From the NCBI GenBank assembly GCA_046160725.1, contig JBJXHB010000299.1, positions 1-15,023 on the forward strand: DNA of 15,023 nucleotides. The letters are read 5' to 3'. Both the position numbers and the translations under genes were made by a program. Origin of the DNA: JBJXHB01 sp046160725. Its GTDB lineage: Bacteria > Pseudomonadota > Gammaproteobacteria > Burkholderiales > Burkholderiaceae_C. Positions 7,013 through 12,752 of the stretch are shown here, piece after piece. Below the pieces are notes generated by a model. It saw only the letters and a program-made list of their open reading frames with translations. It searched no databases and had not been told where the DNA came from. Positions within the stretch are counted from its first letter, which is position 1, and every line of letters begins with the position of its first letter.

Positions 7013-7066
7013 TGGCCGCGCACCCGGCCCGCCGGACACCCCGCCCCGGCAGCGGCGACGCTCGGC

Positions 7067-7072
7067 GATAAT
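7067..7072 (+). promoter_or_regulatory. Putative -10 box upstream of secB
   Basis: GATAAT stands 110 bases before the secB ATG, just after grxC. A start near 7079 would give a GC-rich leader of about 100 bases holding inverted repeats. No convincing -35 is visible, so the call is tentative. Confidence 0.3.
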
Positions 7073-7086
7073 CGCGGCCCTTTGCC

Positions 7087-7133
7087 GGCCCGGGTTGTCT
7101 CGGGCCACCGAACGTCCCGCCGGTCCCGGCGGG
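7087..7133 (+). other. Two consecutive stem-loops in the secB leader
   Basis: GGCCCG at 7087-7092 pairs with CGGGCC at 7101-7106 (loop of eight). CCCGCCGG at 7116-7123 pairs perfectly with CCGGCGGG at 7126-7133 (two bases between the arms, so seven pairs with a four-base loop in practice). A third, weaker stem, CCGCA/TGCGG at 7148-7159, follows. They could terminate some grxC transcripts or structure the secB leader; none is followed by a T-run. GC-rich DNA makes such stems common by chance. Confidence 0.35.
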
Positions 7134-7182
7134 TCACCCGACGATGTCCGCACCTGCGGGCGCGTTCCTGCCCGGAATCCTC

Positions 7183-7644
7183 ATGGCCGACAACAACGAA
7201 ACCCCGGTTTTCCAGATCCAGCGCATGTACCTGAAGGACCTGTCGCTCGAGCAGCCCAATTCACCCCAGATCCTGCTGGAGCAACAGCAGCCGCAGGTCG
7301 ACATCCATCTGGGCATGGCCGACCAGCAGATCGCCGAAGGCATCTATGAGGTCGAGGTCACCGCCACGGTGACGACCAAGCTCAAGGACCGCACGCTGTT
7401 CCTGATCGAGGCCAAGCAGGCTGGCATCTTCGAGATGCGCAACCTGCCCGACGAGCAACTCGAAGGCATTCGCAAGATCGTGTGTCCGCAGATGATCTAT
7501 CCGTACCTGCGGGCCATCGTCAGTGATGTCTGCACCCGGGCCGGTTTCCCGCCGATCCTGCTGACCGAGGTCAATTTCCAGGCCATGTTCGAGGCCCAAC
7601 AGCAGCAGGCGGGCAACGGCAGCCCCAGCATCACGGCCAACTAG
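7183..7644 (+). CDS. secB: Protein-export chaperone SecB
   Basis: A 153-residue SecB, the cytoplasmic homotetrameric chaperone that holds preproteins unfolded and delivers them to SecA. The N-terminal strand VFQIQRMYLKDLSLEQPN and the middle segment with YEVEVTATVT are typical, as are IVCPQMIYPYLRAIVSD and TRAGFPPILLTEVNF near the end, which form the core helices and the peptide groove. The length is close to the E. coli protein. The ATG at 7183 gives the standard MADNNETPVF start with GGA seven bases upstream; an in-frame ATG at 7144 would add 13 unrelated residues. A short polar tail with a run of four Gln precedes the stop. gpsA follows after 22 bases, so the two are probably co-transcribed. 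Confidence 0.96.
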   Translation: MADNNETPVFQIQRMYLKDLSLEQPNSPQILLEQQQPQVDIHLGMADQQIAEGIYEVEVTATVTTKLKDRTLFLIEAKQAGIFEMRNLPDEQLEGIRKIVCPQMIYPYLRAIVSDVCTRAGFPPILLTEVNFQAMFEAQQQQAGNGSPSITAN

Positions 7645-7666
7645 CACCGTCTGGTTGGGCGCCGAC

Positions 7667-8647
7667 ATGCGGGTCAGCGTGCTCGGCGCCGGTGCCTGGG
7701 GCACGGCGCTGGCCATCGCTGCCAGTGCCCGGCACGACGTGTTGCTGTGGACGCGCCGGGCGGACCATGCGCAGGCCCTGCGGGCCAATGGCTGCAACCG
7801 GCAGTACCTGCCCGACACCGCGCTGCCATCCAACATCGAGGTCGACAGCAACCTGCCGTTTGCCTTGGCCCATGCAGCGGCGGGCCTGACCGTGATCGCC
7901 TCGCCGATGGCCGGCTTGCGGCAGCATCTCGCGAGCCTTCCGGCTGGACAGCCGGCGGTCTGGGTCTGCAAGGGTTTCGAGCAGCGCAGCGGCGCGCTCG
8001 GCCACGAGATCGCGCGCGAGGTCCGTCCCGGCGCCGCGGCAGGGATCCTGTCGGGTCCCAGCTTCGCGGACGAGGTGGCCCGTGGCCTGCCGACGGCGCT
8101 GGTCGCCGCAAGCGAGGATCCCTCCCTGGCTGCCCTGGCGGTTCAGGTCTTCCACGGCGACCTGCTGCGGGTCTATACCTCCGACGATCCGATCGGCGTC
8201 GAGGTCGGCGGCGCGGTGAAAAACGTGCTGGCCATTGCCACCGGCATATCGGATGGACTCGGCTTCGGGCTGAACACCCGAGCCGCGCTCATCACGCGCG
8301 GTCTGGCTGAGATGACCCGACTGGGCCAGGCGCTGGGTGCGCAGCCGATGACCTTCATGGGCCTGTCCGGGTTGGGCGACCTGGTGTTGACCGCCACCGG
8401 CGACCTTTCGCGCAACCGGCGTGTCGGCCTTGCCATGGCTACCGGCCGACCCCTGGCGGACATCCTGCTGGCGCTTGGGCATGTGGCGGAGGGTGTCCTG
8501 ACCGCGCCAGTCGTGGTGGCGCGTGCGGCCAGCATGGGCGTTGAAATGCCGATCACCGAGGCGGTGTCGGCGATCCTGACGGGTCAGATCGAGCCGCGCG
8601 AGGCTTTCCGGCGTCTGTTTTCCCGGGACGCGCGTCCCGAGGTTTGA
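7667..8647 (+). CDS. gpsA: NAD(P)-dependent glycerol-3-phosphate dehydrogenase
   Basis: A 326-residue GpsA, which reduces dihydroxyacetone phosphate to sn-glycerol-3-phosphate for phospholipid synthesis in the cytoplasm. The dinucleotide motif GAGAWG lies at 7-12. Lys102 sits in VCKGFE, GPSFADEV is at 130-137, Lys185 is in GGAVKNVLAIATG (181-193), and the substrate motif NTRAALITRG is at 203-212. It is a little shorter than the E. coli enzyme but complete. The ATG at 7667 begins the Rossmann strand directly; a TTG four codons upstream is a poor alternative. No strong ribosome site is visible. It follows secB by 22 bases and converges with trmL, whose stop lies 10 bases beyond the gpsA stop. 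Confidence 0.96.
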   Translation: MRVSVLGAGAWGTALAIAASARHDVLLWTRRADHAQALRANGCNRQYLPDTALPSNIEVDSNLPFALAHAAAGLTVIASPMAGLRQHLASLPAGQPAVWVCKGFEQRSGALGHEIAREVRPGAAAGILSGPSFADEVARGLPTALVAASEDPSLAALAVQVFHGDLLRVYTSDDPIGVEVGGAVKNVLAIATGISDGLGFGLNTRAALITRGLAEMTRLGQALGAQPMTFMGLSGLGDLVLTATGDLSRNRRVGLAMATGRPLADILLALGHVAEGVLTAPVVVARAASMGVEMPITEAVSAILTGQIEPREAFRRLFSRDARPEV

Positions 8648-8664
8648 TCGCGGAGGTTCAAACC
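8641..8664. terminator. Possible bidirectional stem-loop between gpsA and trmL
   Basis: GGTTTGA at 8641-8647 pairs with TCAAACC at 8658-8664, a seven-base stem with a ten-base loop. Each arm contains the stop codon of one of the two convergent genes. The stem is short and lacks a T-run on either side, so an effect on transcript ends is only possible. Confidence 0.3.
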
Positions 8665-9161
8665 CGTGGTGGCAGTGGGCCATCGTGCGTTGTGGTCGCG
8701 CCGCGGTAGCCGAGTTGGCGCCACGCTTCGAAGACGGCCACGGCAACGGCATTGCTGAGGTTCAGGCTGCGCTGGCCTGGCCGCATCGGCAGCCGCACCT
8801 GGTGCCCGGCATCAAACGCGGCCAGGCTCTCGGGGCCGAGCCCGGCGGTCTCGCGGCCAAACACCAGCCAATCGCCGGCCTGCCATGCCACGGCGTCGAA
8901 GCGCCTGGCGCCCTTGGTTGTAAATGCAAAGGCGCGCCCGCCCGCCGCGGTGCGGTAGGCCGACCACGCCGCCCAGTCCGCATGACGCACCACCGGCGCG
9001 TACTCGTGGTAGTCGAGCCCGGCGCGGCGCAGTTGACGGTCATCCATCGAGAATCCCAGCGGCTCGATCAGATGCAGCCGGCAGCCGGTGTTGGCGGCCA
9101 GGCGGATCACATTGCCCGTGTTGGGTGGAATCTCCGGTTCGACCAGGACGATGTGCAGCAT
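8658..9161 (-). CDS. trmL: tRNA (cytidine/uridine-2'-O-)-methyltransferase TrmL
   Basis: A 167-residue SPOUT-class methyltransferase that in E. coli 2'-O-methylates the wobble base 34 of two leucine tRNAs. The three SPOUT motifs are present: PEIPPNTGNVIRLA at 9-22, FGRETAGLGPE at 101-111, and RSLNLSNAVAVAVFE at 131-145, which build the trefoil knot and SAM pocket. The length is that of a minimal family member with no extra RNA-binding domain. The ATG at 9161 gives the standard MLHIVLVEPE start; longer in-frame readings begin inside the end of comF. It lies 19 bases after the comF stop on the same strand and is probably carried on the comF transcript. I see no clear ribosome site. Confidence 0.94.
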   Translation of the reverse strand: MLHIVLVEPEIPPNTGNVIRLAANTGCRLHLIEPLGFSMDDRQLRRAGLDYHEYAPVVRHADWAAWSAYRTAAGGRAFAFTTKGARRFDAVAWQAGDWLVFGRETAGLGPESLAAFDAGHQVRLPMRPGQRSLNLSNAVAVAVFEAWRQLGYRGATTTHDGPLPPRV

Positions 9162-9180
9162 GGTGGGTCGGGCTAGGCGC

Positions 9181-9867
9181 TCAGGTCTCGGGGGTCCGTG
9201 CAATGACCCAGACATCCACCTGCCGGGCGCCACTGTCCAGCAACGCTCGTGCGGCCGAGTCGGCCGTGGCGCCCGTGGTCAGCACATCGTCAATCAAGAC
9301 CCAATGCTGGCCGTTCACGGTGGTGCGGCTGTCGGCCTCGGTACCGAACGCATGCGAGAGGTTTCGCTGCCGCTCGGCGCGCGACAGGCCGGCCTGTGGC
9401 GGCGTCTCGCGCCAACGTCGCAGCAGATCGGGTCGGGCGGGGATGCCGAGCAGCCGCCCGAGGTGGCGGGCCAGTTCCCAGGACTGGTTGTAGCCTCGCT
9501 CGCGCAGTCGTGTTGGCGCCAGCGGCATGGGTATCAGGCCATCGACGCCCACCTGGGCCGCGCTGTCCCATACCCGCTGGGCCAACGCCTGGGCCAAGGG
9601 TTTCGCCAGCTCAGGCTCATCACCGAACTTGAAGCGTCCGATCACGCGATCCCATGGAAAGCCATAGTCCGACAGCACGACGCAGCGCTGTTGCGCAGGG
9701 GACTCCGACAGGCATCGCCCACAGGTCGATCCGTCGCGGGGCAGTGCCAGGGCACAACGGATGCAACGGGCCACAGGCATCGCCCAGCGTTCCAAGCAGT
9801 CGGCGCAGAGCGGCCGGCTCCAACGCCGGCAGACACGGCAGGTGCTGGTCGCCAGGGTCATGGGCAT
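9181..9867 (-). CDS. comF: ComF family phosphoribosyltransferase-like protein
   Basis: A 228-residue ComF homologue, related to factors needed for DNA uptake in naturally competent bacteria (GntX in E. coli). The N-terminus carries four CxxC pairs (TCRVC, LCADC, RCIRC, TCGRC within residues 9-53), a likely zinc-binding region. The C-terminal half is a type I phosphoribosyltransferase domain with the PRPP loop VLIDDVLTTGAT near residue 190 and the RERGYNQS segment typical of ComF. The first ATG at 9867 is chosen; a second Met lies two codons on. A TATATT box ends six bases before 9867, suggesting a leaderless mRNA. The reading frame stays open for kilobases upstream, but only this part is homologous. 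Whether it acts in uptake or another role cannot be told. Confidence 0.92.
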   Translation of the reverse strand: MPMTLATSTCRVCRRWSRPLCADCLERWAMPVARCIRCALALPRDGSTCGRCLSESPAQQRCVVLSDYGFPWDRVIGRFKFGDEPELAKPLAQALAQRVWDSAAQVGVDGLIPMPLAPTRLRERGYNQSWELARHLGRLLGIPARPDLLRRWRETPPQAGLSRAERQRNLSHAFGTEADSRTTVNGQHWVLIDDVLTTGATADSAARALLDSGARQVDVWVIARTPET

Positions 9868-9888
9868 CGGCTCAATATACTGCCCGCA
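9868..9888. promoter_or_regulatory. Symmetric divergent promoter, comF / BioC-like gene
   Basis: The 21 bases between the two divergent ATG codons contain AATATACT (9874-9881). On the plus strand TATACT (9876-9881) ends seven bases before the ATG at 9889. On the minus strand TATATT (9879-9874) ends six bases before the ATG at 9867. One A/T-rich core can thus serve as -10 box in both directions, with both transcripts expected to begin at or next to the start codon. There is no room for a Shine-Dalgarno sequence on either side. Activity is inferred. Confidence 0.5.
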
Positions 9889-10788
9889 ATGGCCGAAGCC
9901 GACGAGTCCCTGCTGCGGCCCGACCCAGCGGCCGTGCACAGACTCTGGCGCGCCCAGGCCCGGCTTCAGGCGGCGCCCTGGCTGCATGTCGAAGTGGCGC
10001 GCCGCATGGCGGAACGCTTGCCCCTCCTGCGCAAAGCCCCAGGGCTCTGGATCGACTGGTTTGCGCATGCCGGCGGCAGTGCTGAGGCTGTGCAGCGCTG
10101 CCTGCCGCAGGCGCGCCGACTTGTGGTCGAGGCCGACCTGGCGTTGGCCCAGCGCAGCCGGGACAGCGCGAAGGGCCCATGGTGGCGACGTCTGGGTCGC
10201 CAGACCGATCCGGTGCATGTCGGGCACGTGCCGGACGGCCCAGGCGCTGACCTGTTGTGGGCCAACATGTCGTTGCTGGCCTCCAGCGATGCAGCAGGTC
10301 TGATGGCGCACTGGCATGCCGCTTTGCGTGACGAAGGCGTCGTCATGTTGACCACGCTGGGGCCGGATTCCCTTCGCGAGCTTCGTGCGCTGCACCGGGC
10401 CCAAGGCTGGTCGCCGCCGCATCTGCCGTTCATGGACATGCATGACCTGGGCGACCTGATGGTCGCAAGCGGGTTCGCCGATCCGGTGATCGACCAGGAG
10501 CACCTGACCTTGAACTGGCCCGAGCCACGGTTGGTCCTGGACGAGCTGCGCACACTGGGGCGCAACCTGCACCCAAGGCGGCACAGCGGGTTGCGCACGC
10601 CCCGATGGCGGCAGCAGTGGCTGGACGCGATGGCCGAACAAGCGCATCAGGGGCGCATCAACCTGACCTTCGAAGTGGTCTATGCGCAGGCCTTCAAGGT
10701 GCCGCGTCGTCTGCCGGCCACCGAGGTGCGGATCGACGTCGACGTGCTGAGGCAGCGCCTGCGCATTGGCCGGATCGAAGGCGGTTAG
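9889..10788 (+). CDS. BioC-like methyltransferase-fold protein with degenerate SAM motif
   Basis: A 299-residue protein that resembles the BioC-type proteins often found beside comF in Burkholderiales. BioC methylates malonyl-ACP to start biotin synthesis. The C-terminal parts fit: LLWANMSLLASSD at 122-134, VVMLTTLGPDSLRELRALH at 151-169, and MDMHDLGDLMVASGFADPV at 182-200. The SAM loop, usually D-x-G-C-G-x-G, reads WIDWFAHAGGSAEAV at 54-68, so the canonical glycine pattern is missing and activity is doubtful. VVEAD at 79-83 may still mark the acidic ribose-binding position. The ATG at 9889 starts at the promoter core and fits the conserved N-terminus; longer readings upstream are antisense to comF. 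No bio genes are adjacent, so the role remains open. Confidence 0.78.
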   Translation: MAEADESLLRPDPAAVHRLWRAQARLQAAPWLHVEVARRMAERLPLLRKAPGLWIDWFAHAGGSAEAVQRCLPQARRLVVEADLALAQRSRDSAKGPWWRRLGRQTDPVHVGHVPDGPGADLLWANMSLLASSDAAGLMAHWHAALRDEGVVMLTTLGPDSLRELRALHRAQGWSPPHLPFMDMHDLGDLMVASGFADPVIDQEHLTLNWPEPRLVLDELRTLGRNLHPRRHSGLRTPRWRQQWLDAMAEQAHQGRINLTFEVVYAQAFKVPRRLPATEVRIDVDVLRQRLRIGRIEGG

Positions 10789-10792
10789 CCCG

Positions 10793-10854
10793 CAGGGCCT
10801 GAAGTTAGAATCCCGCGGCTTTGCTGTGGATCCAGGCCCTGAATCGGGCCCTGG
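10793..10854 (+). repeat. Three-arm inverted repeat around a -10-like box
   Basis: CAGGGCCTG (10793-10801) is the exact reverse complement of CAGGCCCTG (10833-10841). The second arm can also pair with CCTGG/GGG at 10846-10854 to form a bulged hairpin with a six-base loop. TAGAAT (10806-10811) lies between the first two arms. The rest of the 141 bases between the methyltransferase and the DUF2244 gene shows no other clear signal. Confidence 0.4.
10806..10811 (+). promoter_or_regulatory. Putative -10 box upstream of the DUF2244-cox genes
   Basis: TAGAAT, the same hexamer as seen before yqgE and gpmA, lies 17 bases after the methyltransferase stop. A start near 10818 would leave about 110 bases of leader before the ATG at 10930. 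No clear -35 is seen. Confidence 0.3.
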
Positions 10855-10929
10855 GGCACAGTTGTTGGCACGGCACCTGGCCCTGGCGGGCTTGGAGCGC
10901 ATGCGCCGGCAGGCCAACCCGACCCTGAC

Positions 10930-11472
10930 ATGTCCGCCACCATTGCATCTCATCACTGGCTTGCCGGCGCGCTCCGGCCTGCCGCGGCCATGGTGCTTGG
11001 TCGGCGCGGCGATACGGCCGGCGCGGCGTCCTGGGACCTGCGCCGCAACTGCTCGATCACCCCGCGACAGCTGTTGCGGGCCTACCTTGGCCTTTGCGTG
11101 CTGGCATTGACGGTGGCGGCTGGATTCCTTATCGGCGGGGCGCCGCTGGTCATCCCCTTCACCCTGGTGGAACTCGCTGCGGTCGGCATTGCCCTGCTGG
11201 CCTGGGCGCGGCATGCCTCCGACGCTGAGGTCATCCAACTGGACCGTCGGCACCTGACCGTTACTCATGAGTGTGCGGGTGTGCGCACCAGCGTGGCCTT
11301 TCGCGCCGGCTGGGTGCGGGTGGAACCCATGGGCGACGACCGCTCCCTGGTGGAGCTCAGTGGTGAGGGCCGGCGGGCCCAGGTGGGTCGCTATCTGCAG
11401 CCGCATCTTCGTGGCGTGCTGGCCCGGGAGATCCGACATGCCTTGCGCGAGCGTGCGCCTGGCACCGATTGA
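10930..11472 (+). CDS. DUF2244 integral membrane protein upstream of cox genes
   Basis: A 180-residue protein that I place in DUF2244 (no known function) from its layout and its place before coxB. After a variable 35-residue start comes WDLRRNCSITPRQLLRAYLGL at 35-55, which matches the family opening. Two membrane segments follow at about 50-70 and 73-93, then a soluble C-terminal part of about 85 residues with predicted strands (VIQLDRRHLTVTH, VAFRAGWVRVEP). The ATG at 10930 has no obvious ribosome site; the next Met is at residue 21, so the start is not certain. It precedes coxB by 36 bases on the same strand, as in other Burkholderiales, which suggests a link to oxidase biogenesis; that link is inference only. 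Confidence 0.75.
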   Translation: MSATIASHHWLAGALRPAAAMVLGRRGDTAGAASWDLRRNCSITPRQLLRAYLGLCVLALTVAAGFLIGGAPLVIPFTLVELAAVGIALLAWARHASDAEVIQLDRRHLTVTHECAGVRTSVAFRAGWVRVEPMGDDRSLVELSGEGRRAQVGRYLQPHLRGVLAREIRHALRERAPGTD

Positions 11473-11508
11473 CGACAGCATCTCTTTCAGAACTTCTAGA
11501 CCTTCAAC

Positions 11509-12690
11509 ATGAACATGCTGCACAAGCTCAGGACATTGGCCGCTGGCCTCGGCACATGGGGCGCAGCCGCCTGGTTGGCCGGCCCGGCATGGGCCGCCAA
11601 CGCGGTCAAGGACCTGCCGGGTGGCCCGGCCGTCAACCAGTTGGACCTGCATCCCCCCGTCACCCGACTGGCCGCCGATGTCCAGGTTCTGCACAACTGG
11701 ATGATGGTCGTCATCCTGGTCATCTTTGTCGCCGTGTTTGGCGTGATGTTCTATTCCATCTGGAAGCACCGGCGCTCGGTCGGCCACAAGGCGGCCAACT
11801 TCCATGAAAGCGTGGGCGTCGAAATCGCCTGGACGGTGGTGCCTTTCATCATCGTGATTGGCATGGGCTTTGCCGCCACCAAGACGGTGGTGGCGCAGAA
11901 GGACACGAGCAACGCCGACATCACGATCAAGGCCACCGGCTACCAGTGGAAGTGGGGCTACGACTACCTCAACGGCGAGGGCGAGGGTATTTCGTTCCTG
12001 GCCACGCTGGACGCGTCCCATCGCCAGATGTCGGAGCAAGGCAAGCCTGCCGGCGACGACTATCTGCTGAAGGTGGACAACGCGCTGGTTGTGCCCGTGG
12101 ACCGCAAGATCCGTGTGATCACGACCGCTGCGGACGTGATCCACGCCTGGATGGTGCCGGCGTTCGGCGTCAAGCAAGACGCCATTCCGGGCTTCGTGCG
12201 AGACACCTGGTTCCGTGCCGTGAAGACGGGCGACTTCTACGGCCAGTGCGCGGAGCTGTGCGGCAAGGAGCACGCGTACATGCCCATCCACGTCAAGGTG
12301 GTCTCGCAGGCCGACTACTCGAAGTGGGTTGACGGCGAGAAGAAGAAGCTGGCCGCCAAGGCCGACGACCCGTCCAAGGTCTGGCAACTGGCCGACCTGA
12401 CTGCGCGCGGCGAGAAGGTCTATGCCGCCAACTGTGCCGTCTGTCACCGTGCCGACGGCAAGGGTGCGGGGCCGATCAAGCCGGTTGACGGCGCGGCATC
12501 GGTGCTTGATGCGGACAAGGCCAAGCAGATCGCCATCCTGCTCAACGGGCAGAACAATGGTGCCATGCCGGCCTGGAAGCAGTTGTCCGACACCGACCTC
12601 GCGGCGGTGATCACCTACACCAAGAACGCGTGGAGCAATAAGACCGGCCAGGTCGTGCAGCCGGCCGATGTTCTGGCGGCGCGCAAGTAG
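11509..12690 (+). CDS. coxB: Cytochrome c oxidase subunit II with fused cytochrome c domain
   Basis: A 393-residue subunit II of an aa3/caa3-type oxidase, which takes electrons from cytochrome c. A signal peptide is likely at 1-29 (cleavage after AWA), followed by two membrane helices at about 64-85 and 106-124. The periplasmic cupredoxin domain has the complete CuA set: His212, Cys247, Glu249, Cys251, His255 and Met258 in GQCAELCGKEHAYMPIH. The aromatic patch YQWKWGYDY at 145-153 fits electron entry. A C-terminal class I cytochrome c domain follows, with the heme site CAVCH at 309-313 and likely axial Met353 in GAMPAW. The ATG at 11509 lacks a clear ribosome site. A TTGACG at 11469-11474 overlaps the DUF2244 stop and could be a -35, but no good -10 follows. 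Confidence 0.96.
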   Translation: MNMLHKLRTLAAGLGTWGAAAWLAGPAWAANAVKDLPGGPAVNQLDLHPPVTRLAADVQVLHNWMMVVILVIFVAVFGVMFYSIWKHRRSVGHKAANFHESVGVEIAWTVVPFIIVIGMGFAATKTVVAQKDTSNADITIKATGYQWKWGYDYLNGEGEGISFLATLDASHRQMSEQGKPAGDDYLLKVDNALVVPVDRKIRVITTAADVIHAWMVPAFGVKQDAIPGFVRDTWFRAVKTGDFYGQCAELCGKEHAYMPIHVKVVSQADYSKWVDGEKKKLAAKADDPSKVWQLADLTARGEKVYAANCAVCHRADGKGAGPIKPVDGAASVLDADKAKQIAILLNGQNNGAMPAWKQLSDTDLAAVITYTKNAWSNKTGQVVQPADVLAARK

Positions 12691-12752
12691 CCCGCAAGGC
12701 GACCGCACCGCGCCGCATCGCACCTCATTCAACGATTCAGGAATCTCCCGCC

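Noticed and set aside
9088..9888. N-terminal extension of the methyltransferase frame upstream of its ATG
   Set aside because: This part is antisense to trmL and comF, matches no family, and the promoter core lies directly before the ATG at 9889.
9181..12732. Very long minus-strand open frame (over 1100 codons) ending in comF
   Set aside because: Only the last 228 codons match ComF. The rest is antisense to the methyltransferase, DUF2244 and coxB genes and has the Gln/His/Arg-rich, low-hydrophobicity composition expected of a GC-rich shadow frame.
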